Shown here: positions 1 to 7,191 of the stretch, piece after piece
Layout of the letters: each line of letters opens with the position of its first letter
Position numbering within the stretch: the stretch's first letter is position 1
Assembly (NCBI GenBank): GCA_964444885.1
Contig: CAYUIZ010000083.1
Coordinates: 1 to 13,652, forward strand
Direction: 5' to 3'
DNA length: 13,652 nucleotides
From: CAYRGQ01 sp964444885
Lineage (GTDB): Bacteria > Bacteroidota > Bacteroidia > Sphingobacteriales > Sphingobacteriaceae
The notes under the pieces: model-generated
What the model was told of the DNA's origin: nothing
Seen by the model: only the letters and a program-made list of their open reading frames with translations
Database searches by the model: none
Position numbers and translations under genes: made by a program

Positions 1-247
1 CAATCCATAGTAATCGCTGGGTTGCGTAGTCCCATCGCAGCGCGCGTACCGACTTTGTACAGAAGGGCAATCCTCGGCCAACCGCGTGCGCACGGCATGC
101 ACGATGACTACCCTAAATACAACCTGCATGACGACGATGAGTACCCGACTATTTTAACGGCTGACCCATGAACCGCCACGGCTAATGTTTCTTGCTTCCA
201 AAAGCGGTCGCTCGTGTCGCGACAGATGTTTTTTTTCTCATCACCTC
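1..247. other. Left-edge region with no recognisable gene
   Basis: No recognisable gene was found here. Two open frames run off the left edge: a plus-strand frame that stops at the TGA at 169-171 (56 codons, ending ILTADP), and a minus-strand frame starting at the ATG whose first base is 129 and open to base 1 (starting MQVVFRVVIVHAV). Neither resembles a family I know, neither has a convincing ribosome binding site, and they lie opposite each other, so at most one is real. A longer minus-strand frame (108-320) runs antisense across the trp leader and is probably a shadow. No tRNA fold was seen. Confidence 0.4.
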
Positions 248-279
248 CTTGCATTTTACAAAACAATACACCATATTTG
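248..279 (+). promoter_or_regulatory. Probable trp operon promoter (Bacteroidota-type)
   Basis: A TTG at 249-251 is followed after 20 bases by CATATTTG at 272-279. This matches the Bacteroidota -33/-7 pattern (TTG, about 19-20 bases, TAnnTTTG) except that the first T of the -7 box is C. Transcription would then start at about 285-288, just before the trp leader peptide start at 293, which is the expected geometry for an attenuated operon. The assignment rests on motif and position only. Confidence 0.45.
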
Positions 280-292
280 CGTAGAAGAAACA

Positions 293-340
293 ATGAACGG
301 TCAATCAGGATATACGGCATATTGGTGGCACAACGGGTAA
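293..340 (+). CDS. trpL: trp operon leader peptide (TrpL-like)
   Basis: A 15-codon reading frame encodes MNGQSGYTAYWWHNG. Two adjacent Trp codons (TGG TGG at 323-328) lie four codons before the TAA stop (338-340). Trp is rare, so a tandem pair in a very short frame that sits between a promoter-like site and a terminator, directly upstream of trp genes, is strong evidence for a sensing leader peptide. The E. coli TrpL peptide also has a WW pair near its end. The start is preceded by a purine-rich stretch (AGAAGAAACA) that could serve as a weak ribosome binding site. The peptide itself probably has no function. Translation speed at the Trp codons would decide which RNA structure forms downstream: with scarce charged Trp-tRNA the ribosome stalls here and the operon is transcribed. 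It is too short for ordinary gene finders. Confidence 0.8.
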   Translation: MNGQSGYTAYWWHNG

Positions 341-354
341 TCGTTGTGGCAACC
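324..354 (+). promoter_or_regulatory. Attenuator hairpin 1:2 (pause/protector stem) with antiterminator alternative
   Basis: CACAACG (329-335) pairs with CGTTGTG (342-348) around a six-base loop that contains the leader stop codon. After one G/G mismatch and a bulge the stem extends to GGT (324-326) with ACC (352-354), so it reaches back into the Trp codons. A ribosome stalled at 323-328 would prevent this stem and free bases 342-352. Two alternative pairings are then visible: GGCAA (348-352) with TTGCC (391-395), which uses up the left arm of the terminator, and CGTTGTG (342-348) with TATAACG (382-388, two G-U pairs). This is the expected mutually exclusive 1:2 / 2:3 / 3:4 logic. Pairings were found by eye and not energy-scored. 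Confidence 0.6.
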
Positions 355-387
355 TCCTTTGTACGTATCCCCTCCTAATCGTATAAC

Positions 388-415
388 GGCTTGCCCCTAT
401 AGGCAGGCTTTTTTT
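388..415 (+). terminator. Intrinsic terminator / trp attenuator (3:4 stem)
   Basis: GCTTGCC (389-395) pairs with GGCAGGC (402-408) as a seven-pair stem with one G-U pair and a six-base loop, followed at once by a run of seven T (409-415). This is a textbook Rho-independent terminator shape. It lies after the Trp-rich leader peptide and ends 11 bases before the trpD start, so it most likely acts as the attenuator rather than as the end of an upstream gene. Confidence 0.8.
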
Positions 416-426
416 ATGCTCTACAG

Positions 427-1416
427 ATGAAACAGATATTAGCGCATCTTTTTGAATATAAGACATTTAAAAAAAGTGAAGCGTATGAAATTTTAACAAA
501 CATCGCTTCCGGAAAATACAATACCTCGCAGATCGCCGCCTTTATGACGGCCTATGGCATGCGCAGCATCCGCGTGGAGGAACTGGAGGGCTTTCGCGAT
601 GCGATGTACGATTTATGCCTGAAGCTGGAATTTCCGGGATACCGGCTGATTGACTTGTGCGGCACGGGTGGCGATGGCAAAAACACGTTTAACATCTCGA
701 CGCTAGCCTCTTTTGTGGTGGCTGGAGCCGGCTACCATGTCGCTAAGCACGGCAACTACGGCGTGTCCTCCGGCTGTGGGTCGTCCAACGTAATGGAATA
801 CTTGGGCTACCAATTCACCAACGATAAGGAAGAGATCGGCCGGCAGCTTGACGAAGCCAATATCTGCTTCATCCACGCCCCGCTGTTCCATCCCGCGATG
901 AAAACCGTCGCGCCCATTCGCCGCGAACTAGGCATCAAGACCTTTTTCAATATGCTAGGGCCGTTGGTCAATCCAGCCAATCCGGAATTTCAGTCCGTGG
1001 GGGTTTTCAGCCTCGAACTCGCCCGCCTTTACGGATACCTGTATCAGCAGGGCAACAAACAATACAGTATCCTGCATGCGTTGGACGGCTACGACGAGAT
1101 TTCGCTGACGGGCGACTTCAAGGTCATCAGCAACCAAGGCGAACACTACCATTCGATTGCCGACCTCGGTTTCGACACGATTGATGCATCCCGAATTTCG
1201 GGCGGTGAAACCGTGGAAGAAGCAGCCAAAATTTTCACCACAGTGATTCGCGGCCAAGGCACGGCTGAGCAGCATAGCGTGGTGCTGGCCAATGCGGCCA
1301 TTGCCATCCGGACCTTCCATCCCGAAAAATCATTCGCGGATTGCTATTACGAAGCAGAAGCCTCCTTGCTCGGAGGCCGGGCCTTGCGAAGTTTCAACAA
1401 ACTGGTCGGCCAATAG
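427..1416 (+). CDS. trpD: Anthranilate phosphoribosyltransferase
   Basis: TrpD joins anthranilate to phosphoribosyl pyrophosphate, giving phosphoribosylanthranilate, the second step from chorismate to tryptophan; it is cytosolic. The 329-residue length is normal. An N-terminal helical domain (about 1-65) precedes the catalytic domain. Seen directly: GTGGD at 79-83 and the following NTFNIST (diphosphate loop), KHGN at 107-110, SSNVMEYLG near 119-127, FNMLGPLVNPA, and the magnesium-binding DGYDEIS. The usual Arg after KHGN is Tyr (Y111), which I recall as common in Bacteroidota. There is no clear Shine-Dalgarno. A four-codon frame (ATG at 416) ends in TGA overlapping the trpD ATG. It is the first structural gene after the attenuator, and trpF follows after 8 bases. 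Confidence 0.97.
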   Translation: MKQILAHLFEYKTFKKSEAYEILTNIASGKYNTSQIAAFMTAYGMRSIRVEELEGFRDAMYDLCLKLEFPGYRLIDLCGTGGDGKNTFNISTLASFVVAGAGYHVAKHGNYGVSSGCGSSNVMEYLGYQFTNDKEEIGRQLDEANICFIHAPLFHPAMKTVAPIRRELGIKTFFNMLGPLVNPANPEFQSVGVFSLELARLYGYLYQQGNKQYSILHALDGYDEISLTGDFKVISNQGEHYHSIADLGFDTIDASRISGGETVEEAAKIFTTVIRGQGTAEQHSVVLANAAIAIRTFHPEKSFADCYYEAEASLLGGRALRSFNKLVGQ

Positions 1417-1424
1417 TACAAATC

Positions 1425-2054
1425 ATGCAAGGACTAAAAATCAAAGTATGCGGCATGAAGTACCGGGAAAACATCGAAGATGTCCTTTCCTTGGCACCGG
1501 ACTACCTGGGGCTGATTTTCTTTCCAGGATCCAAACGCTATGTGGAATCGCTGGATGCCGGGTGGGTAAACCAGCTACCCGGCACGAAAAAGACCGGCGT
1601 ATTCGTGGATGCGGAGCTGGCCGACGTACGGGACCGCATTAACCAGTTCGGGTTACAGGCCGTTCAGCTGCACGGCGGGGAAAGCGCCGCATACTGCCAA
1701 CACGTCAAGGCTACAGGTGTGGAAACGATCAAAGCCTTTGGTATCAGCGAAGGATTCGACTGGAATCAGCTGGAGCGCTATGCGGATGCCGTGGATTATT
1801 ACCTTTTCGACACCAAAACGGCAGATCACGGCGGCAGCGGACGATCGTTCGACTGGGATTTGCTGGCGGGTTATGACCAGGAAAAGCCTTTCTTCCTGAG
1901 TGGCGGCCTGCAACTCGGCAACCTGGAGCAGGCACTGGCCTTAGCCGACAAGCGGCTGTACGCGGTAGACTTAAATTCTAAATTCGAGTCGCAACCGGGA
2001 CTCAAGGACATGGCATTATTGAATAAAGCATTTCAAACCATTAGGCATGAGTGA
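1425..2054 (+). CDS. trpF: Phosphoribosylanthranilate isomerase
   Basis: TrpF converts phosphoribosylanthranilate to the carboxyphenylamino-deoxyribulose phosphate by an Amadori rearrangement, using a TIM barrel. I chose the ATG at 1425 (209 residues, normal length) over an in-frame ATG at 1341 that would overlap trpD by 76 bases and add 28 unrelated residues; the family's KVCGMK motif then falls at residues 7-12. Catalytic Cys9 and Asp129 (in YLFDTK) are present, together with LHGGE (82-86), the phosphate-binding GGSG (136-139), a late SGG and DLNSKFE. It starts 8 bases after trpD and its stop overlaps the trpB start by 8 bases, so translation is probably coupled. The usual neighbour trpC is absent between trpD and trpF. 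Confidence 0.96.
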   Translation: MQGLKIKVCGMKYRENIEDVLSLAPDYLGLIFFPGSKRYVESLDAGWVNQLPGTKKTGVFVDAELADVRDRINQFGLQAVQLHGGESAAYCQHVKATGVETIKAFGISEGFDWNQLERYADAVDYYLFDTKTADHGGSGRSFDWDLLAGYDQEKPFFLSGGLQLGNLEQALALADKRLYAVDLNSKFESQPGLKDMALLNKAFQTIRHE

Positions 2055-3231
2055 ATATCAAGTAAACGAAAAAGGGTACTACGGCAATTTCGGAGGTGCT
2101 TATATCCCGGAGATGCTTTACCCCAACGTGGAAGAGCTGCGGAAGCATTACCTGGAAATCATCGAGAGTGACAGCTTCAAAGCCGAATTCGAACAACTGC
2201 TAAAAGACTACGTGGGCCGGCCCTCGCCCCTTTACAAAGCCAAAAGGCTATCGGAGCGCTATGGAGCGGACATTTTCCTCAAACGGGAGGATCTGAACCA
2301 TACAGGGGCTCATAAAATCAACAATACCATCGGGCAGATTCTGCTCGCCGAGCGCTTGGGCAAAAAGCGGATCATCGCCGAAACCGGCGCTGGCCAGCAT
2401 GGCGTAGCCACCGCCACGGTTTGTGCCCTCAAAGGCCTCGAGTGCGTCGTTTACATGGGCGCCGTAGACATCGAGCGGCAGGCACCCAACGTCGCCCGAA
2501 TGAAAATGATGGGCGCCCAAGTCGTGGCGGCCGTATCGGGAAGCAAAACCCTAAAAGACGCGACTAACGAGGCGCTTCGCGACTGGATCAACAACCCCGT
2601 GGATACGCACTACATCATCGGTTCGGTGGTGGGTCCTCACCCCTATCCGGATATGGTTGCTCGCTTTCAGTCGATTATTTCGGAGGAGACAAAAATGCAA
2701 TTGCTGGAGCATACGGGCAAGCAAAACCCGGATTACGCGCTGGCATGCGTGGGCGGCGGAAGCAACGCCGCAGGCATGTTCTACCATTTCCTAGACGATC
2801 CCGAGGTGAAACTTATTGCGGTGGAAGCCGCAGGCAAGGGCGTCGACACCGGCCACTCGGCCGCGACAACGGCGCTGGGCCGCGAGGGTGTGCTGCACGG
2901 CAGCCGTTCGCTCCTGATGCAAACGCCGGACGGGCAAGTCACGGAGCCCTATTCCATCTCAGCAGGGCTGGACTATCCGGGCATTGGCCCCCAGCATGCG
3001 TGGCTGTACAAGGCAGGGCGCGCCCAGTACGTAGCTGCCACCGATGACGAAGCCATGGAGGCGGGGCTTCTGCTCACCCGGCTGGAAGGCATTATACCCG
3101 CTATCGAAAGCGCGCACGCGCTGGCGCATCTGGAAAAAATGGCGCTTTCCCCGTCAGATACCGTTGTCGTTTGCCTATCGGGACGGGGCGATAAAGATTT
3201 GGACAATTACATGAAGCATTTTGGTTTTTAA
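2047..3231 (+). CDS. trpB: Tryptophan synthase beta chain
   Basis: TrpB is the PLP enzyme that condenses indole with serine to make tryptophan, working as an alpha2-beta2 complex with TrpA. The 394-residue length is typical of the standard TrpB1 form. Seen: GNFGGAYIPE near the N-terminus, HTGAHKINN with the PLP lysine K90, AETGAGQHG with catalytic E112, the phosphate-binding GGGSN at 236-240, and LSGRGDKD near the C-terminus. These match Salmonella K87, E109 and GGGSN with an offset of about three residues. The start ATG lies inside the end of trpF, and trpA begins two bases after the stop, consistent with coupled, equimolar production of the two subunits. All key residues are intact. Confidence 0.98.
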   Translation: MSEYQVNEKGYYGNFGGAYIPEMLYPNVEELRKHYLEIIESDSFKAEFEQLLKDYVGRPSPLYKAKRLSERYGADIFLKREDLNHTGAHKINNTIGQILLAERLGKKRIIAETGAGQHGVATATVCALKGLECVVYMGAVDIERQAPNVARMKMMGAQVVAAVSGSKTLKDATNEALRDWINNPVDTHYIIGSVVGPHPYPDMVARFQSIISEETKMQLLEHTGKQNPDYALACVGGGSNAAGMFYHFLDDPEVKLIAVEAAGKGVDTGHSAATTALGREGVLHGSRSLLMQTPDGQVTEPYSISAGLDYPGIGPQHAWLYKAGRAQYVAATDDEAMEAGLLLTRLEGIIPAIESAHALAHLEKMALSPSDTVVVCLSGRGDKDLDNYMKHFGF

Positions 3232-3233
3232 TA

Positions 3234-4019
3234 ATGAGCAGGTTAGCAACAATCATTCAACAACGTGGCGATCGGCGCTTGCTGTCCACCTATTTCACAG
3301 CCGGGTATCCCACCTTGGACAGCACGCTGGATATTGCCGAAGCGCTGGAAAAAGCCGGCGTGGATTTTCTCGAAATCGGGTTCCCCTATTCGGATCCGGT
3401 AGCGGACGGCCCGGTCATTCAGCATAGTTCGGAGGTGGCGCTCAGCAACGGAATGACGCTGGACATCCTATTTCAGCAACTGGCCGAACTGCGCCAACGC
3501 GTTTCGATTCCGGTCTTTTTGATGGGTTACTTCAACCCTGTTTTGCAATATGGCGTAGAGCGGTTCTGCCAGTCGTGCAAAGCCGTAGGCGTGGACGGCG
3601 TGATTGTCCCCGACCTGCCCATGTACGAGTACGAAGAGTTATACCGCGGGCTATTCGAAGAACACGGCATCAGCAACATCTTCCTACTCACCCCGCAAAC
3701 GTCGGAGGAGCGGGCACGTAAAATCGATGAGTTGAGTACCTCGTTTATTTACCTGCTTTCGTCCTCGGCTACTACCGGCAAAAACCTGTCGGTAGGCGAA
3801 GACACGGAGGCCTATTTCGTGCGGGTGCGCCAGTGGGCCTTAAAAAACCCCTTAGTGATTGGATTTGGTATTTCAGACCACCAAGCTTTCACCAAAGCGA
3901 CGGATCACGCCGATGCGGCTATCGTCGGCAGCGCTTTAGTCAAGCGCTTGGGCGAGCCGGATTACTTGGATCGCATCCCCGGCTTTGTCCAGCAAGTGAA
4001 GAACGGACAGGCAGACTAA
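3234..4019 (+). CDS. trpA: Tryptophan synthase alpha chain
   Basis: TrpA cleaves indole-3-glycerol phosphate to indole and glyceraldehyde 3-phosphate and passes indole through a tunnel to TrpB. It is a 261-residue TIM barrel of normal length. The catalytic pair is E47 (FLEIGFP) and D58 (SDPVADGP), matching E49 and D60 of the enteric enzyme. MGYFNPVLQYG, the VIVPDLP strand and the phosphate-binding loop region (LLSSSATTGKN) are present; the last differs from the enteric loop sequence but sits in the expected place. It is the last trp gene here. A 66-base gap with no clear terminator leads to ligA, so read-through is possible. Confidence 0.97.
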   Translation: MSRLATIIQQRGDRRLLSTYFTAGYPTLDSTLDIAEALEKAGVDFLEIGFPYSDPVADGPVIQHSSEVALSNGMTLDILFQQLAELRQRVSIPVFLMGYFNPVLQYGVERFCQSCKAVGVDGVIVPDLPMYEYEELYRGLFEEHGISNIFLLTPQTSEERARKIDELSTSFIYLLSSSATTGKNLSVGEDTEAYFVRVRQWALKNPLVIGFGISDHQAFTKATDHADAAIVGSALVKRLGEPDYLDRIPGFVQQVKNGQAD

Positions 4020-4085
4020 AAAGCGCAATGCGTCGGTACGGATTATCGTTACCATAAGCAGCCAAAAAACCGTATTTTCGTCGGC

Positions 4086-6107
4086 ATGTCACCACACGAA
4101 GCGAAGGCGCGCATCGACGCGCTGACACAGGAGTTAAAAGCCTACAACTACCAGTATTACGTACTGGCCAATCCAGCGGTGTCCGATCTGGACTTCGACC
4201 TGAAGCTCAAGGAACTGGAAGGGCTGGAGCGCAAGTACCCCGAATGGGTGGATCCGGATTCCCCGACGCAAAAGGTGGGTGGCGACATCACGGACCGCTT
4301 CAACACGGTGAAGCACCGCTGGCCCATGTTGTCGCTCAGCAACACCTACAACGAACAGGAACTGCGCGACTTTGACGAGCGCGTGCGCAAGGCCATCGGT
4401 GACGACGTGGAATACGTGTGCGAGCTGAAGTTCGACGGGCTGTCCATCAGCATCACTTATGAAAACGGTGCGCTCAAGCAAGCGGTAACACGTGGCGACG
4501 GCACCCAAGGCGACGACGTGACTGCCAACGTAAAAACAATTAATTCCATCCCCAATAAACTAAAAACAGCGGGATTTCCAGCCCTTTTCGAGATACGTGG
4601 CGAAATCTTCATGCACCGTCCGGCCTTCCAACGCCTCAACAACGAACGCATCGAAAATGGCGAAGCGCCCTATGCCAATCCCAGAAATTTTGCGGCAGGC
4701 ACGATTAAACTTCAGGACTCCGCAGCGGTTGCCCGGCGCCCGCTGGACTGCTTTCTGTACTTCCTGTATTGCGACAACCGAAACCGGCTTTTCAACACGC
4801 ATTGGGAAAGCATACAAGCCGTCAAGGAATGGGGATTCCATGTATCCGAACATACGGCACTCTGCAGTTCCATCGAGGGCGTGCTCGACTTCATCCGTTA
4901 TTGGGAAGCGCACAAAAGCGACCTGAGCTACGAGATTGATGGCATCGTCATTAAGGTGAATGATTATGCGCACCAAGAAGAACTAGGTTTTACGGCCAAG
5001 TCTCCTCGCTGGGCAATTTCCTACAAATATAAGGCGGAGCAAACGCAGACGCCGCTGCTGTCCGTGTCCTACCAAGTGGGGCGCACTGGCGCGGTAACGC
5101 CCGTGGCTAACCTCAAACCGGTACTGCTGGCCGGCACGACCGTCAAGCGGGCGAGTTTGCACAATGCCAATGAAATCCTCCGGTTGGACCTTCACGAAGG
5201 CGATACCGTTTACGTGGAAAAAGGGGGTGAGATTATTCCCAAAGTCATGGGCGTCAACCTCGCGGAGCGCCCCACCGATGCCCTGCCCGTGTCCTACCCG
5301 GATGCCTGTCCTGAATGTGGCGCGGCGCTGGTGCGCAAGGACGGCGAAGCGATCCATTATTGTCCCAATGACACAGGGTGCCCCCCGCAGATTGTGGGCC
5401 GGATGCAGCACTTCATCAGCCGCAAAGCGCTGGATATCGAAGGCATGGGCGATGAAACGATCGATACGTTCTTTCAGCGGGGCCTGCTGCGCGGAATAGC
5501 CGACATTTACCGCCTAGCCGACGCACGGGACAAGCTGGTGACGCTAGAGCGTTTTGGTGAAAAGTCCATCGAAAACATGCTTGATGGCATCGAAGCGTCT
5601 AAAAACAAACCGTTCGAAAAGGTACTGTTTGCCTTGGGCATACGCTACGTCGGCGAAACAATTGCGAAAAAGCTTGTGCAGCACTTCAAAACCATTGACG
5701 CCCTGGCCGCCGCCACACGCGAGGAAATCGAATCCGTCCATGAAATCGGCGAGCGGATTGCCGACAGCGTGACCGAATACTTTGGCAAAGACGCACACCG
5801 CGAACTGATCGCCCAACTGCGTGCCACCGGATTACAATTCGAGATCGCCGAAACCGAAACTGTCCGGGCCGGCGACAACCTCGCCGGAAAAACCTTTGTC
5901 ATCTCTGGCGTATTCGCACAGCATAGCCGCGAAGAACTAACCGCCCTCATCGAAAGCCACGGAGGCAAGATGCTAAGCGGCATCTCCGCCAAGCTGGATT
6001 TCCTGGTCGCTGGCGACAAGATGGGACCTTCCAAACTGGCCAAGGCCGAGAAGCTCCAAATCCCCATCATTGGTGAGGAAGAACTCTTAGCCATGCTGGT
6101 CGAATGA
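4086..6107 (+). CDS. ligA: NAD-dependent DNA ligase LigA
   Basis: LigA seals nicks during replication and repair using NAD as the adenylate donor, and is normally essential. The 673-residue length is normal. Domains in order: Ia domain with YYVLANPAVSD near 24-34; adenylation domain with the KFDG motif and adenylated lysine K115, NPRNFAAG (198-205) and DGIVIKVN (285-292); an OB fold near 320-400; a four-cysteine zinc finger (C408, C411, C426, C432); helix-hairpin-helix repeats (about 445-575); and a C-terminal BRCT domain (about 595-673, VISGVF). All expected motifs are intact. It lies 66 bases after trpA on the same strand; the link with trp is positional, not functional. No strong ribosome binding site is visible. 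Confidence 0.98.
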   Translation: MSPHEAKARIDALTQELKAYNYQYYVLANPAVSDLDFDLKLKELEGLERKYPEWVDPDSPTQKVGGDITDRFNTVKHRWPMLSLSNTYNEQELRDFDERVRKAIGDDVEYVCELKFDGLSISITYENGALKQAVTRGDGTQGDDVTANVKTINSIPNKLKTAGFPALFEIRGEIFMHRPAFQRLNNERIENGEAPYANPRNFAAGTIKLQDSAAVARRPLDCFLYFLYCDNRNRLFNTHWESIQAVKEWGFHVSEHTALCSSIEGVLDFIRYWEAHKSDLSYEIDGIVIKVNDYAHQEELGFTAKSPRWAISYKYKAEQTQTPLLSVSYQVGRTGAVTPVANLKPVLLAGTTVKRASLHNANEILRLDLHEGDTVYVEKGGEIIPKVMGVNLAERPTDALPVSYPDACPECGAALVRKDGEAIHYCPNDTGCPPQIVGRMQHFISRKALDIEGMGDETIDTFFQRGLLRGIADIYRLADARDKLVTLERFGEKSIENMLDGIEASKNKPFEKVLFALGIRYVGETIAKKLVQHFKTIDALAAATREEIESVHEIGERIADSVTEYFGKDAHRELIAQLRATGLQFEIAETETVRAGDNLAGKTFVISGVFAQHSREELTALIESHGGKMLSGISAKLDFLVAGDKMGPSKLAKAEKLQIPIIGEEELLAMLVE

Positions 6108-6110
6108 CCG

Positions 6111-6132
6111 CGGGTAGCTGACCCATCTTTTT
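6111..6132 (+). terminator. Weak terminator-like hairpin after ligA
   Basis: GGGT (6112-6115) pairs with ACCC (6121-6124) around a five-base loop, and five T follow at 6128-6132. The stem is only four pairs, so this is a weak candidate for the end of the trp-ligA transcript. Confidence 0.25.
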
Positions 6133-6144
6133 ATCGAAATCTAG

Positions 6145-6161
6145 GTTTAAACGTTTTAAAC
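6145..6161. promoter_or_regulatory. AT-rich inverted repeat upstream of dapA
   Basis: GTTTAAA (6145-6151) and TTTAAAC (6155-6161) are perfect inverted repeats separated by three bases. The element lies just upstream of the probable -33 region of dapA, where an operator or an AT-rich activating element could sit. The following T run (6165-6170) means a weak terminator is an alternative reading. No known regulator site was recognised. Confidence 0.35.
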
Positions 6162-6166
6162 ATATT

Positions 6167-6202
6167 TTTTCAAGGTAATACGATATATTTACGCTACTTT
6201 TG
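6167..6202 (+). promoter_or_regulatory. Probable dapA promoter
   Basis: TACTTTTG at 6195-6202 is an exact match to the Bacteroidota -7 box TAnnTTTG. The -33 position holds only a T run (6167-6170) rather than a clear TTG, so the upstream half is weak. Transcription would start near 6209, about 30 bases before the dapA ATG. Confidence 0.45.
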
Positions 6203-6238
6203 AAACGCTTTTTTAATCGTTAATACCCTACAGGAAAC

Positions 6239-7126
6239 ATGAACGAACTTCAGGGTGCCGGTGTGGCACTCGTTACTCCTTTCGGCACGGATGGTGCGAT
6301 CGATTTTGACGCACTTGGCCGCCTGATCGACCACCAAATCGACGGTGGGATGGATTATTTGGTATCGCTGGGAACTACCGGCGAAACCGCTACCCTATCC
6401 GCCGCTGAACGAAAGGATGTTTGGAAATATACGGCCGAAAAAGTGAACGGGCGTGTGCCACTCGTTGCAGGTATCGGAGGCAATCATACGGCCGAGGTGG
6501 CCGCGCAGTTGCGTAGCTTCGACATTTCGGGCTATCATGCCGTACTGTCGGTGAGCCCCTATTACAACAAACCCTCGCAAGACGGTATTTACCAGCATTA
6601 CAAAGCGGTGGCAGAAGCATCTCCCTTGCCGATCATCCTCTACAATGTGCCTGGCCGCACCGGGAGTAACATGACCCCTGAAACCACCGTGCGCTTAGCC
6701 CGTGATTTTGCCCCTATCGTGGCCACGAAGGAAGCTTCGGGCAACTTCGACCAGTTCAGCAAAATCATGCGCGACAAACCCGACGATTTCCTGCTGATCT
6801 GCGGGGATGATGGTGTTACCCTGCCGATGATGGCCTTGGGTGCAATTGGCGCGATATCGGTCGTGGGCAATGCGTTTCCAGCAGATGTTTCCCGCTTGGT
6901 GCGCTTATGCCGGGATGGAAAGTATGAAGAAGCACGACTCATCCATAGCCAACTGCTGCACGTCACCGACTTGTGCTTTGCCGAAGGCAATCCAGCGGGT
7001 GTCAAATCATTTCTGACCCAGCTCGGCATCGGGTTGCCCCGCGTACGCCTCCCCTTGGTACCCGCATCAGCCCAGCTCACTAGCGCGACCCAAAAAGCAC
7101 TGGATGCGCATAAGGTTCTGTCGTAA
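6239..7126 (+). CDS. dapA: 4-hydroxy-tetrahydrodipicolinate synthase
   Basis: DapA condenses pyruvate with aspartate semialdehyde, the first committed step to diaminopimelate (cell wall) and lysine. It is a class I aldolase with a TIM barrel; 295 residues is the usual length. The Schiff-base lysine is K164 (ATKEASGN). The proton-relay threonines are in GTTGET (T46, T47), with Y109 in SPYYNKP and Y135 and R140 in YNVPGRTG, matching T44/T45, Y107, Y133, R138 and K161 of E. coli. AGGA upstream of the ATG is a plausible ribosome binding site. It stands alone, with a promoter-like region ahead, and is convergent with eboF across a 65-base gap. The full set of DapA-specific residues argues against the related N-acetylneuraminate lyase. 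Confidence 0.96.
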   Translation: MNELQGAGVALVTPFGTDGAIDFDALGRLIDHQIDGGMDYLVSLGTTGETATLSAAERKDVWKYTAEKVNGRVPLVAGIGGNHTAEVAAQLRSFDISGYHAVLSVSPYYNKPSQDGIYQHYKAVAEASPLPIILYNVPGRTGSNMTPETTVRLARDFAPIVATKEASGNFDQFSKIMRDKPDDFLLICGDDGVTLPMMALGAIGAISVVGNAFPADVSRLVRLCRDGKYEEARLIHSQLLHVTDLCFAEGNPAGVKSFLTQLGIGLPRVRLPLVPASAQLTSATQKALDAHKVLS

Positions 7127-7191
7127 ACACAATAGTAAGCCACACACCCAAACGACACAGGATCGGCCGATGCACTCCGCCGCGGTTCTAC

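Noticed and set aside
108..320. A 70-codon minus-strand frame with AGGAGG-like sequences nearby
   Set aside because: It runs antisense over the trp leader peptide and promoter, its product matches no family, and the AGGAGG sites are not placed correctly for its start (one is internal).
1341..1424. Upstream in-frame ATG extending trpF by 28 residues into trpD
   Set aside because: The extra residues (MLLRSRSLLARRPG...) are an out-of-frame reading of the trpD end, and the TrpF fold begins at the ATG at 1425, just before KVCGMK.
4035..4080. Possible terminator (GGTACG...CGTTACC at 4035-4053) and -7-like TATTTTCG (4073-4080) between trpA and ligA
   Set aside because: The stem has a bulge and no T run follows, and the promoter-like box has a mismatch and no TTG upstream, so neither is good enough to annotate.
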